A DNA stretch of 64,000 nt from Gimesia chilikensis. GTDB taxonomy: Bacteria > Planctomycetota > Planctomycetia > Planctomycetales > Planctomycetaceae. The notes under the pieces were generated by a model. It saw nothing but the letters and a program-made list of their open reading frames with translations, was not told where the DNA came from and did no database searches. Location of the stretch: NCBI RefSeq assembly GCF_007744075.1, contig NZ_CP036266.1:5999748-6063747 (forward strand), written 5' to 3'. Both the position numbers and the translations under genes were made by a program. Positions 30,627 to 39,994 of the stretch are shown here, one piece after another (within the stretch, counting starts at the first letter, position 1; each line of letters opens with the position of its first letter).

Positions 30627-33600
30627 ATGAAGCAACTTTTTCGAATCACCTTTGCCTGCCTGCTGCTGGTCTGCCTCGCCTGTTTCTCGACTTCCGCAGA
30701 AGAACCAACCACCAACGCTACAAAGAAACCACAGTTCTCTCCCGAACAGCTGGAGTTCTTCGAAAAATCAATCCGCCCACTGCTCGCCGAACACTGCTAT
30801 GCTTGCCACAGCGGACAGGCCAAACGCCTCGAAGGGGGACTGCGCCTCGATTCGCGTGCCCTGGTCATTAAAGGAGGCGATTCGGGCACTTCGATTCAGC
30901 TTAAAACTCCTCACGACAGCCTGCTGCTGGAAGCGGTGCGTTATGAATCCTTTGAAATGCCCCCCAACACTCGATTGAAACAGGCACAGATCGACGCACT
31001 GACCCGCTGGGTCGAAATGGGCCTCCCCTGGCCCGATGAGAAAGCCCCTGAAGATAACACACAGAACGAAGCTTTCGATCTCCAGCAGCGCCGCCAGGCA
31101 CACTGGGCCTGGAAAGACCTGAAGCCAGTCCCTCTTCCTGCGGTTCGAAATCAGGGCTGGTCTGACCATCCCGTCGATCAGTTCATCCTCGCCGGCCTGG
31201 AAGCAAAGGAGCTCGCTCCCACCGTGGCCACTGACAGACGGACTCTACTCCGACGACTCTACTTCGACCTGATCGGCCTGCCCCCGACTCCCGCACAGAT
31301 TGATGAATACCTGAATGACAAATCCCCCAATGCAACCGCGAAAGTAGTCGATCAGCTGCTTGCGTCCCCGCACTTTGGGGAACGCTGGGCCCGTCACTGG
31401 CTCGACCTGATGCGTTATGCTGAATCCCGTGGCCACGAGTTCGATAACGACGCCCCCAATGCCTGGCAGTACCGCGATTACGTGATCCGGGCTCTGAATT
31501 CCGATCTGCCCTACGATCAATTCGTCACGGAACACATCGCCGGCGACCTGTTACCCGAACCACGTCTGAACCCGGAGAGTGGTTTCAACGAATCGGTCCT
31601 TGCAACCGCCTTCTGGTTCCTGGGCGAATGGGTGCACTCTCCGGTCGATATCCGCAAAGACGAGACCGATCGCTTCGATAATGCCATCGATGTCATGACC
31701 AAATCTTTTCTGGGCATGACCGTGGCCTGTGCCCGCTGTCACGATCACAAGTTCGATGCCATCTCCACCCGCGACTATTACGCTCTCTACGGCTATCTGC
31801 AGAGCAGCAATTATCATCAGGTTCGCTTTGAATCGATGGAGCATAATCGTTCCATCGCCGCGAAGGCAGAACAGTTACATCAACGACAGCAGGCGCCGCT
31901 CAAAACGAAACTCAAAGCCGCATTCCAGGACGAAGTCCAGAAATTCTCCCGTTATTACCAGCGTGCATCAGAACTGGTCCGGCAGACACAGTCTTCCGAA
32001 AGCGAACAGCAGCTGCAGACAAAGGCTGCGAAACAGGGGCTCAATCCGGCGATCCTCAAACGCTGGGCCGCCTTCCTAATGAACAACAAGTCCGCGGAAG
32101 AGGAACTGAAGGCCGCCATCATGCTGGAGGCGGGCGTCCCCGCTTCACTGGCTCCCGCCAGTCCCTTTGGACCGGGCAAACCGGAATCGCCCGAGCGGAC
32201 GATTGTCAATTATGACACCTGTTCCCCCGAAGACTTCATCGTCGACGGCTTCACCTTTGGACTGGCACCCCGTCCCCGGGGAACGCTGCTGCTCGATCCC
32301 GACAGCAAAGCACTGTCGCTCAAAGTTCAGACTGAAGGTGCCGCGATCCGCGATCCCCTCTGGAATGATCTGGAAGATGTGAAAACGCCACAGATGATCC
32401 AGAAAAACAGACTGCGTTCTTATCCCCGTGCCGGCCGGACACTCCGAACTCCCACGTTCGAAGTCAAAGGTTCCGTCGCGTACCGCGTCAAAGGTTCCTG
32501 CTGGGTCTATGCCTGCGTTGACTCACACCGCCTGCTCTTTGGTCCCCTGCACGGGTCCACTCTGAAAAAAGTTGACGCTGACAAAGCCGGTAAGCCTTTG
32601 TGGGTCTTTCATGATCTCTCCCGCTACAACGGACATCGCGTGCACCTCGAGTTCACGCCCATCGGCAAAGAGCCACTCGAAGTCTACCAGGTGAAATATG
32701 CAGCCAAGTTCCCCGAACCCGATCTGACCTCGGTCAGTCTCCAGACGCCACAGGTGCAACAGGCCTTCACAGACGCGTTTCAGGAATTCTGTGACACGAC
32801 AGACAAACCTTCTTCGCAGACGACTGCATTGATCAACTGGATTCTCGCCCATCCCGACCTGTTCTCCGATCCGGAAGATTCCGACAGGAAAGCCCTGCAG
32901 CAGTCGATCCGCGATTATCAGTCCGAGCGCGATCAACTGCAGAAACAGATTCAAAACAAATCCCGCACCGCGATGGCCATCATGGATGGCAGTGCTGAGA
33001 ACGACCACGTCCTGATTCGGGGCAGCCACCAGAATCAGGGCCCTGTCGTAGAACGTCGTTTCCTGGAAGCCCTCGAAGGAACCAGTCCCCAGGTTACCGG
33101 CAGCGGACGTCTGGAACTGGCCCGGGAAATCAACGATCCTGCCAATCCCCTGACACACCGCGTGATTGTCAACCGCATCTGGGCACATCTGTTTGGACGG
33201 GGAATCGTCCCCAGTGTCGATAACTTCGGCGTGCTGGGTGAGCGTCCTTCGCATCCGGAACTGCTCGACTTCCTGGCACTGAAATTCCTCGAACAGGACC
33301 GTTCGATCAAACAGATGATCAAGTACCTGGTCCTCTCGAAAACTTACCAGCAGGCCAGTCAGACATCCCTGGATGTCGCCGAGATCGATCCGGACAATGT
33401 CCTGCTTTACAAAATGCCGCTGAAGCGACTCGAAGGCGAAGCGATCCGCGATGCCCTGCTCAGCATTTCCGGAAGACTGCAGCCTGAGCTGTACGGCCCC
33501 TCGGTTCCCATCCACCTCACGAAGTTCATGGATGGACGCGGCAAGCCGCCGGTCAACGGCCCCCTGGATGGAGAGGGCAGACGTTCCGTCTATATCCAGG

Positions 33601-33974
33601 TCCGTCGCAATTTTCTCTCGCCGATGATGCTGGCTTATGATACTCCCAGCCCCTTCAGCACGATGGGCCGCCGCAACGTCTCCAACGTGCCCGCCCAGGC
33701 TCTGATCATGATGAACGATCCGTTCGTGATCCAGCAGGCTCGCCTCTGGGGAGAACACATCGCCGCGAATCCCAAATTAACGACAGATCAGGAACGCATC
33801 CGCTGGATGTATGAATCGGCCCTGGGGCGTCCACCGGCGCAGGCCGAGTTACAGGCTGCTGAGCAGTTCCTGCAGGCTCAGAGAACGACAAACCCGGCAG
33901 CACAACCCGCAGAAACCTGGGGTGAGCTGGGACATGTCATCTTTAATCTCAAAGAATTTATCTACGTCTTCTAA
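30627..33974 (+). CDS. PSD1-type planctomycete cytochrome c protein (DUF1549/DUF1553)
   Basis: A 1115-residue exported protein. A signal peptide (1-24) is followed by the planctomycete cytochrome C domain with heme motif CYACH (57-61). The DUF1549 domain comes next (HPVDQFILAGLE, RRLYFDLIGLPPTP, HFGERWARHWLDLMRYAES) and contains a second CxxCH, CARCH, at 368-372. A central beta-rich insertion (about 530-700) and a C-terminal DUF1553 domain (NRIWAHLFGRGIV, DNFGVLGERPSHPELLDFLA) complete it. The architecture is the standard PSD1 type and suggests an extracytoplasmic multiheme redox enzyme, often linked to polysaccharide breakdown (inference). ATG at 30627 has AGGA 11 bases upstream. The DUF1501 gene follows after 19 bases, which fits a functional pair. 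Confidence 0.9.
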   Translation: MKQLFRITFACLLLVCLACFSTSAEEPTTNATKKPQFSPEQLEFFEKSIRPLLAEHCYACHSGQAKRLEGGLRLDSRALVIKGGDSGTSIQLKTPHDSLLLEAVRYESFEMPPNTRLKQAQIDALTRWVEMGLPWPDEKAPEDNTQNEAFDLQQRRQAHWAWKDLKPVPLPAVRNQGWSDHPVDQFILAGLEAKELAPTVATDRRTLLRRLYFDLIGLPPTPAQIDEYLNDKSPNATAKVVDQLLASPHFGERWARHWLDLMRYAESRGHEFDNDAPNAWQYRDYVIRALNSDLPYDQFVTEHIAGDLLPEPRLNPESGFNESVLATAFWFLGEWVHSPVDIRKDETDRFDNAIDVMTKSFLGMTVACARCHDHKFDAISTRDYYALYGYLQSSNYHQVRFESMEHNRSIAAKAEQLHQRQQAPLKTKLKAAFQDEVQKFSRYYQRASELVRQTQSSESEQQLQTKAAKQGLNPAILKRWAAFLMNNKSAEEELKAAIMLEAGVPASLAPASPFGPGKPESPERTIVNYDTCSPEDFIVDGFTFGLAPRPRGTLLLDPDSKALSLKVQTEGAAIRDPLWNDLEDVKTPQMIQKNRLRSYPRAGRTLRTPTFEVKGSVAYRVKGSCWVYACVDSHRLLFGPLHGSTLKKVDADKAGKPLWVFHDLSRYNGHRVHLEFTPIGKEPLEVYQVKYAAKFPEPDLTSVSLQTPQVQQAFTDAFQEFCDTTDKPSSQTTALINWILAHPDLFSDPEDSDRKALQQSIRDYQSERDQLQKQIQNKSRTAMAIMDGSAENDHVLIRGSHQNQGPVVERRFLEALEGTSPQVTGSGRLELAREINDPANPLTHRVIVNRIWAHLFGRGIVPSVDNFGVLGERPSHPELLDFLALKFLEQDRSIKQMIKYLVLSKTYQQASQTSLDVAEIDPDNVLLYKMPLKRLEGEAIRDALLSISGRLQPELYGPSVPIHLTKFMDGRGKPPVNGPLDGEGRRSVYIQVRRNFLSPMMLAYDTPSPFSTMGRRNVSNVPAQALIMMNDPFVIQQARLWGEHIAANPKLTTDQERIRWMYESALGRPPAQAELQAAEQFLQAQRTTNPAAQPAETWGELGHVIFNLKEFIYVF

Positions 33975-33993
33975 TATCAGGAAAGTCGGCAGC

Positions 33994-35403
33994 ATGCATT
34001 GTGGCCAATTTCGATACCAGTTCACTCGCCGTCAAATGCTCCAGCAGTGCGCGAACGGCTTCGGCGCCGCCGCCCTGACGGCCCTGCTGCAGGACCGCGC
34101 GTTCTCCGGAGTGACAGCGGAGAGAACCCACTTTCCAGCCAAAGCGAAAAACGTCATCTTCCTCTACATGGATGGCGGACCTTCGCAGGTCGATACCTTC
34201 GACCCCAAACCAATGCTTTCCAAATACAATGGCAAAAGCCCGGGCGATTTTTTCAAAGTCGAAGACACCCAGTTCGACAACGTCGGTAAAGTGCTCGAAA
34301 GTCCCTGGAAATTTAAAGCCTACGGCGAGAGCGGGATTCCCGTCAGCGATCTCTTCCCGCAGGTCGGTTCCTGTATCGATGACATCGCCGTCATTCGCTC
34401 AGTCGTCTCGAACTTTCCCGAACATACCTTTGCCAATTACTTCCTGCACACCGGCAGCGGTCTGCAGGGACGCCCCAGTATGGGTGCCTGGGTCAACTAT
34501 GGTCTGGGCACTGAATGCCAGAACCTGCCCGGCTTTGTGGTCATCAACGGCGGACTGATTCCCCCCGGCGGTCTCGACTGCTTCAACAGTGGCTTTCTCC
34601 CCGCCAGCTTCCAGGGCTCAGTCTTCAAGCCGGGAGGCAGCGGTATTGCCAACGTGGAACGCCAGGAAAAGACCAGCCGCACCCAGGTGGAAAAACTGAA
34701 ACTGATGCAGCAGCTGGACCGGTTCAAACAACAGGAGACCGGCAGGCACGACGAAATTGACTCCGCGATCTCCAATTATGAACTCGCCTACAAAATGCAG
34801 ATGGCGATTCCCGATCTGATGTCGTTCGAAAGCGAAAGCAAGCCAACGCTCGAACTCTACGGATTCAATGAGGAATACGAGCCCACACGCACTTTCGCAG
34901 CCGAGTGTCTGCTCGCACGCCGGCTGGTCGAACGGGGCGTGCGGTTCGTCGAACTGACCTGTCCCAACGTGAAAGGAGACCGCTGGGATCAGCACAGCAA
35001 TCTGAAACTCCATCACGCTAACAATGCCCGGGCGGTCGACCAGCCCATCGCGGGGCTGCTCAAAGATCTCAAACAGCGCGGGCTGCTCGATTCCACGCTG
35101 GTCATCTGGGGAGGCGAATTCGGCCGCACCCCCTTCGCCCAGGGAACCAACGGTCGCGATCATAATCCATTCGGTTTTACCATGTGGATGGCCGGCGGCG
35201 GTGTCAAAGGGGGCACCACTTACGGGACGACCGATGAATGGGGCTATAAAGTTGTCGAAAATCGCGTTGAGATCCACGACATTCATGCCACGATGCTGCA
35301 CCTGCTGGGACTGGATCATACCAGATCCACGTTCCGCTTTGGTGGACGGGATATGCGTCTGACCGACGTCCATGGACACGTCGTGCACGATGTCATTGCC
35401 TGA
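33994..35403 (+). CDS. DUF1501 domain protein (partner of the PSD1 cytochrome)
   Basis: A 469-residue DUF1501 protein paralogous to the one at 29065 but clearly diverged. A twin-arginine segment, FTRRQMLQQC, begins near residue 10, followed by a hydrophobic stretch (GFGAAALTALL). Conserved parts are YMDGGPSQVDTFDPKP, GGEFGRTPFAQ, GRDHNPFGFTMWMAGGG and the C-terminal DIHATMLHLLGLDH. A longer frame opens at 33811 inside the preceding gene, but ATG 33994, with AGGAAA ten bases upstream and just past the cytochrome stop, is the likely start. The tight spacing indicates cotranscription and probable joint function with the PSD1 protein. Confidence 0.85.
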   Translation: MHCGQFRYQFTRRQMLQQCANGFGAAALTALLQDRAFSGVTAERTHFPAKAKNVIFLYMDGGPSQVDTFDPKPMLSKYNGKSPGDFFKVEDTQFDNVGKVLESPWKFKAYGESGIPVSDLFPQVGSCIDDIAVIRSVVSNFPEHTFANYFLHTGSGLQGRPSMGAWVNYGLGTECQNLPGFVVINGGLIPPGGLDCFNSGFLPASFQGSVFKPGGSGIANVERQEKTSRTQVEKLKLMQQLDRFKQQETGRHDEIDSAISNYELAYKMQMAIPDLMSFESESKPTLELYGFNEEYEPTRTFAAECLLARRLVERGVRFVELTCPNVKGDRWDQHSNLKLHHANNARAVDQPIAGLLKDLKQRGLLDSTLVIWGGEFGRTPFAQGTNGRDHNPFGFTMWMAGGGVKGGTTYGTTDEWGYKVVENRVEIHDIHATMLHLLGLDHTRSTFRFGGRDMRLTDVHGHVVHDVIA

Positions 35404-35449
35404 GTGAGTTGAAACAATCTAATCTGTATCCGTTTCGAAAGGCACTCCG

Positions 35450-36721
35450 ATGAAACAGTTCCTGCGCCCGTTCTGTTCGACCCTGGTTCTACTCTGTGTG
35501 GCTCTCTCCGTGGCATCTGCCGAGGACTGGCCCGCCTTTCGTGGTCCCCGGGGAAATGGCATCTCACAGGAAACGGGAGTCCCCCTCAAATGGAGTCAGA
35601 CCGAGAACATCCTCTGGAAAGTGCCGCTGCCTGCAGCTGGTAACAGCAGCCCCATCGTCTCTAACGGACGCGTATTCATTACCTGTGCCGAGAATGAGGG
35701 TCGCCAGCGGAGCCTTTACTGTTTCGACCGCAAGAACGGCAAGCAGCTCTGGATGCGGACCGTCAACTTTGACAAGGTGAAGCCCACCCACAAAACCAAT
35801 AATTACTGCGGTTCGACTCCCGTCGCGAATGGCAAACGCGTCGTCGTCTGGCACAGTTCAGCCGGTCTGTACTGTTACGACTTTGACGGCAACGAAGTCT
35901 GGCACCGCGATCTGGGTGAGTTCGATCACATGTGGGGCTACGGTGTTTCTCCAGTCCTGCATGAGGGAAAAATCATTCTGCACTGCGGTCCCGGGAAGCG
36001 GGTCTTCATGACCGCCATCGATCTGGAGAGTGGCAAAACGATCTGGGAAACCGATGAACCCGTCGAAAATAACGGCGAGCGAAATAACGATCGCAAATAC
36101 ATGGGTTCCTGGAGTACCCCCGTAATCGCCCGTATCAACGATCGCAGCCTGGTTATCTGCAGCATGTCCCTCCGCGTGAACGCCTATGACCCCGAAACGG
36201 GTGACATCGTCTGGAGCTGTTCCGGGCTCCGGGGACAGAAAGGGGACTTATGCTATACCTCTCCTGTGCTGGCAGATCAGATCTGCGTCGCCATGGGTGG
36301 CTTCAACGGACCCGCGATCGGCTTCCGCATGCAGGGGACGGGTGACATTACTGAGTCCGCCCGACTCTGGCGTAAGGAACCGAATCCGCAACGCATCTCC
36401 ACCGGAGTGTTTACTGCAGACCACATCTTCACGGCCAACGCCGGACCGAATATTGTGCAATGCATCAATCCGCAAACCGGCGAGATTGTCTGGCAGGAAC
36501 GTTCCGGTGGTGCCGCCTGCTGGGGATCTCTGATCCTGGCTGACGGCCACCTGTTCGTCACCGACCAACAGGGAACAACGCATGTCTTCAAGCCGAATGC
36601 GGAACGATTTGAAACGTTCGCTCAGAACAAACTGGGCGAACGCAGCAATTCCACACCCGCGTTCTCAGACGGGCAGATCTTCATCCGCACGTTCCAGCAT
36701 CTGTACTGTATCGGCAACTGA
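35450..36721 (+). CDS. Exported PQQ-like beta-propeller protein
   Basis: A 423-residue protein. The signal peptide ends near residue 24 (VASAE), and the mature part opens with the WPAFRGPRGNG sequence characteristic of planctomycete PQQ-repeat proteins. Repeated blade motifs follow: GKQLWMR, GNEVWHRDLG, GKTIWETDEP, GDIVWSCSG, GEIVWQERSG, each preceded by YCYDFD- or VNAYDPE-like strands. This gives a BamB-like or alcohol-dehydrogenase-like eight-bladed propeller. No additional domain is present, so whether it binds PQQ is unknown. It lies 46 bases after the DUF1501 gene and completes the probable operon that starts at 30627. Confidence 0.85.
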   Translation: MKQFLRPFCSTLVLLCVALSVASAEDWPAFRGPRGNGISQETGVPLKWSQTENILWKVPLPAAGNSSPIVSNGRVFITCAENEGRQRSLYCFDRKNGKQLWMRTVNFDKVKPTHKTNNYCGSTPVANGKRVVVWHSSAGLYCYDFDGNEVWHRDLGEFDHMWGYGVSPVLHEGKIILHCGPGKRVFMTAIDLESGKTIWETDEPVENNGERNNDRKYMGSWSTPVIARINDRSLVICSMSLRVNAYDPETGDIVWSCSGLRGQKGDLCYTSPVLADQICVAMGGFNGPAIGFRMQGTGDITESARLWRKEPNPQRISTGVFTADHIFTANAGPNIVQCINPQTGEIVWQERSGGAACWGSLILADGHLFVTDQQGTTHVFKPNAERFETFAQNKLGERSNSTPAFSDGQIFIRTFQHLYCIGN

Positions 36722-36740
36722 AGCAGCAGCGAGCGGCTGA

Positions 36741-37619
36741 TTACCAGAGCTCGATTTCCAGCTCGAGATCGACGCCGAACTTTTCAGAGACGGTATTCTG
36801 CGCGAGGTTGATCAGGTCGAGCACATTCTCCGTCGTCGCACTTTCATCATTGATGATAAAGTTCGCGTGACGGTCGCTGATTTCGGCTCCCCCGATGCGG
36901 GTCCCTTTGAGGCCCGCCTGTTCAATCAGAGCCCCGGCGTGCATCCCGCGCGGATTTTTGAAGATACAGCCCGCAGACTGGTGTGTGAGAGGCTGGTTCG
37001 CCTTCTTCATGATCCAGTTCTTTTTCATGCGTTCAGTCAGTTCATCTGCATCAGCCTGCTGCAATTCGAAGGTCGCCTCCAGAATCGCCAGCTCATTGAT
37101 GCTGCTTTCCCGGTAGCTGAAACTGAGTTCATCTGCGGTCCGCACGAACTTTTCCCCCCGGGCGGTCAGCACAGATACGGATTTGGCGAACTGGCCAATG
37201 TCACCGTTGTGACCGCCGGCATTGCCATGCAGTGCACCACCAACCGTACCGGGAATCCCCACCAGCCCTTCCAGGCCGGCCAGTCCCTCTTTGACGGTCT
37301 GTGAAACCAGGTTCGAGAGCAGTGCCCCCGCTCCCGAGGTGACGGTTGTCCCCTCGATGCTGATCTGGGCGAATTCCTGATCATGAATACGGATGACGGC
37401 ACCTTGTACGCCGGAATCCTTGATCAGAATATTGGATCCGCCCCCAAAGACGCGTACAGGAATTTCATTTTCTGCACAGCATTTGACGACCGCCTGCAGT
37501 TCATCCGCGTTCCGTGGCTCCAGAAAGAACTGGGCCGGACCGCCGATTTTGAACCACGAGTATTTCGCCAGGGGTTCGGAATGTTTAAGAATGTCTTTGA
37601 AGTCTTCGATTGAACTCAT
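36741..37619 (-). CDS. murB: UDP-N-acetylenolpyruvoylglucosamine reductase
   Basis: A 292-residue FAD enzyme that reduces UDP-GlcNAc-enolpyruvate to UDP-MurNAc in peptidoglycan synthesis. It shows the FAD-binding motifs FKIGGPAQFF and GGGSNILIKD, the GIPGTVGGALHGNAGGH signature, the SYRESS active-site Tyr-Arg, and FKNPRGMHAGALIEQAG. The residue matching the catalytic Ser of E. coli MurB is Cys in SAGCIFKNP. Length fits the short (type II) class. ATG at 37619 lies 35 bases inside the 3' end of murC, so the two are translationally coupled. It supports the presence of a peptidoglycan wall in this planctomycete. Confidence 0.95.
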   Translation of the reverse strand: MSSIEDFKDILKHSEPLAKYSWFKIGGPAQFFLEPRNADELQAVVKCCAENEIPVRVFGGGSNILIKDSGVQGAVIRIHDQEFAQISIEGTTVTSGAGALLSNLVSQTVKEGLAGLEGLVGIPGTVGGALHGNAGGHNGDIGQFAKSVSVLTARGEKFVRTADELSFSYRESSINELAILEATFELQQADADELTERMKKNWIMKKANQPLTHQSAGCIFKNPRGMHAGALIEQAGLKGTRIGGAEISDRHANFIINDESATTENVLDLINLAQNTVSEKFGVDLELEIELW

Positions 37620-39036
37620 GATGGATCCGATTTATTTCGCCAGCACCCATAGTTATGATGATATCACCAGATTGAGCCTCAGTCTCTAAAGTTGAGACGA
37701 TCTGGTCAAGGGAACTGCCGAATCTGACCGCAGCATTATGCAGAAGAATTCGCTGAACAAGCTCTTTTGACGTATCAACGGGCTCCGTTCCCAGCTTTTC
37801 CCGGGCTGCATACACCGGAGCAATCAGTACTTCGTCCGCCAGTCGAAAACTGCGGGAGTAAGAATCCATCATGGCCTGCGTCCGCGAGACCTGATGCGGT
37901 TCATAAACACACCAGACCTTGCGATCCGGATATTCCTGCCTCAACAGGTTGAGGGTCGCCTGAATCGCAGTCGGATGGTGTGCATAATCGTCGATCAGAG
38001 TGATGCCCTTGTAAGAGCCTCTCTGCTCGTAGCGACGACGAATCCCCGGAAACTGGTAGATTCCTTCGCGAATGTCTTCGGCAGGGACTCCCGCCGAGTG
38101 ACAGAGAATCGCGGCGACCATCGCGTTACTCACATTGTGGCGGCCCCGTTTCTGCAGGGAAATCTCAGAAAAGTACTCACCCTTGTAGAACATTCGGAAA
38201 CGCTGACCGTAGGTGGTCTGCTTGATGTCTGTGGCCCACCAGTCTGCTTCCTCTTCCAGTGAAAACGTTGCGATTTTTGCCAGACAGGCTGTGCGAATTT
38301 CCACGGCGCCGCGACAGGCTGCCGGCATGATCAATGTTCCGTCAGCCGGAATCCGGGCTACGAACTCGGCATACGCGGAGGTCATATCATCCTGATTCTT
38401 AAAGTAATCGAAATGATCGGGCTCAATGTTAGTAATGGCTGCATAATAGGGGTAGAGATTCAGAAAACTCCGCTGGTATTCACAGCTTTCCGCTACAAAT
38501 AAAGGACCTGCTCCTGCCCAGCCATTCAGGTTCTGGTTACAGAGTTCGGCTCCAATTACGGCCGAAGGGGAAACGCCGGCATTCTCCAGTACAAATGCCG
38601 TCAGTGCGGTAGTGGTGCTTTTTCCGTGGGTTCCTGCGATACAGACGCCCTGCTTCTGCCGCATCAGGTTGCCCAGCATCTGTGTGTAGGAGAGCTGGGG
38701 AATTCCCATGCGCTGCGCGAAACGCCGTTCGGGGTTTGCCAGTCCGATCGCCGGGCTGTAGATCAGCACGTTGGTCCCTTCCGGAACGAAACGTTTGTCA
38801 TGCCCCTGATGGACCCGGTAGCCGCCTGCCTGTAAGGCCTGATCCGTCGGCAGCGCAGGACTCATATCCGAGCCGGTCACGCGGCAACCGGCGCTGGCCA
38901 GGTATTCCGCGAGTGCTTTCATCCCGGATCCACAAATGCCGACCAGGTGCGCAGAGGCAGGTAATCCGGCAGAGTCGAGCCGAAAATCCTGATTCAAGAT
39001 TCCCTGTTGATGCGTATTCGTTTTTGACAGGATCAT
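37585..39036 (-). CDS. murC: UDP-N-acetylmuramate--L-alanine ligase
   Basis: A 483-residue Mur ligase adding L-Ala to UDP-MurNAc with ATP. The N-terminal Rossmann domain has GICGSGMKALAEYL. The ATP loop is GTHGKSTTTAL. The central domain has TNIEPDHFDYF, and the C-terminal domain has DDYAHHPTAIQATL and EPHQVSRTQAM. The frame could extend to a GTG at 39120, but ATG 39036 with AAGG five bases upstream is preferred. It overlaps murB by 35 bases, an order (murC then murB) seen in many bacterial wall clusters. No fts or other mur genes are adjacent, so this is an isolated wall-synthesis pair. Confidence 0.95.
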   Translation of the reverse strand: MILSKTNTHQQGILNQDFRLDSAGLPASAHLVGICGSGMKALAEYLASAGCRVTGSDMSPALPTDQALQAGGYRVHQGHDKRFVPEGTNVLIYSPAIGLANPERRFAQRMGIPQLSYTQMLGNLMRQKQGVCIAGTHGKSTTTALTAFVLENAGVSPSAVIGAELCNQNLNGWAGAGPLFVAESCEYQRSFLNLYPYYAAITNIEPDHFDYFKNQDDMTSAYAEFVARIPADGTLIMPAACRGAVEIRTACLAKIATFSLEEEADWWATDIKQTTYGQRFRMFYKGEYFSEISLQKRGRHNVSNAMVAAILCHSAGVPAEDIREGIYQFPGIRRRYEQRGSYKGITLIDDYAHHPTAIQATLNLLRQEYPDRKVWCVYEPHQVSRTQAMMDSYSRSFRLADEVLIAPVYAAREKLGTEPVDTSKELVQRILLHNAAVRFGSSLDQIVSTLETEAQSGDIIITMGAGEINRIHHEFNRRLQRHS

Positions 39037-39460
39037 AGTCGCCTTAATGTCTATCTGAGGCCCCGACAGGTTATTCCCGCTGGCATCAGTACCGGCGGGT
39101 TTTGATCTCGGTAGAATCACTCCGAAATCCCACGACTCTCTCTATCGGGAATCACTGCGTGCGGAATCCATTGGTTATGACATTTGTTTCGACTGGATAA
39201 ACATTATCGAATAACAGGATCCTGTTGCATCAAGCCGGTCATCTGGAGAAACTTGAGAAGATAGACAGCTATAGCTGGGTTTTACTGAAATCCGTTTCAT
39301 TTCCCTGATTTCTGCACAATTTTTCCAGGATCTTATAATTCTTTACCGGCTGCGATACAATGCATTATGCCTCGAAATGGATTCTGTCTGAAGAGCAATT
39401 TCCAGGTCCGCAGTCTCGATCGTCTGCTGTTCAACAGAATATCCCTGAAAGGAGTTACCA
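39037..39460. other. Divergent spacer between murC and the VWA operon
   Basis: A 424-base region. A TATAAT at 39334-39339 on the plus strand is the best -10 candidate, but the corresponding -35 position (TCTGCA) is poor. A strong Shine-Dalgarno sequence, AAAGGAG, precedes the plus-strand gene at 39461. Nothing else was recognised. Confidence 0.35.
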
Positions 39461-39922
39461 ATGCAGAGCCCCGCTTTCGATCCACAGCACGCGCATCGCC
39501 ACTTTGCGGCGACCTGTTTCAATAAGACCTGGGAATATCTGGATAAGACAGATCGCACCGCTGCTGAAAATCTGGCCATGATTTCTGCCTGCCACGCCTC
39601 GCACTGGCACTGGGCGCAATACGACGAACATACGCCGGAAAACATTTCGATCGCTTACTGGCAGCTGGCCCGGGTCTATGCGGTCACCAATCAACCCAGC
39701 AATGCGTTCAGCTACGCCATGCTCTGCCTGAAAGTTACGCAGGACAACCATCTTAAGCCGTTTTGCCTGGCCTATGCCTACGAAGCCCTGGCCCGAGCCG
39801 CTTCCGTCGCCAATAAGCCCGAAGAAGTGGAAACATACAAACAACAAGCAAAAAATATTGCGGAATCGGACCTCGAAGGAGATGAAAAACAGCAATTGCT
39901 GGATGATCTGAATACAATATAA
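39461..39922 (+). CDS. Small helical (TPR-like) protein of unknown function
   Basis: A 153-residue soluble protein with no signal peptide or membrane segment. The sequence is all-alpha and rich in Ala, His, Trp and Tyr. Helical pairs such as ISIAYWQLARVYAVTNQPS and FCLAYAYEALARAASVAN have the small/large residue spacing of TPR units. A His-rich segment, CHASHWHW, lies near residue 45 and could bind metal. The start is secure: GGAG sits six bases before the ATG. It lies 72 bases upstream of the VWA gene and may be part of the same operon. I do not recognise a named family. Confidence 0.7.
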   Translation: MQSPAFDPQHAHRHFAATCFNKTWEYLDKTDRTAAENLAMISACHASHWHWAQYDEHTPENISIAYWQLARVYAVTNQPSNAFSYAMLCLKVTQDNHLKPFCLAYAYEALARAASVANKPEEVETYKQQAKNIAESDLEGDEKQQLLDDLNTI

Positions 39923-39994
39923 GAGAGAAGCCCTCTCTCTCATGAGGATTTCAGCAGACACGTCCTATTGTTTTTCCATTCTTAGACAGCACTT

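Noticed and set aside
32523-33758. A 411-codon open frame opposite the PSD1 cytochrome gene
   Set aside because: It is a complement of a well-supported coding region with clear DUF1549/DUF1553 motifs; no start signal is seen.
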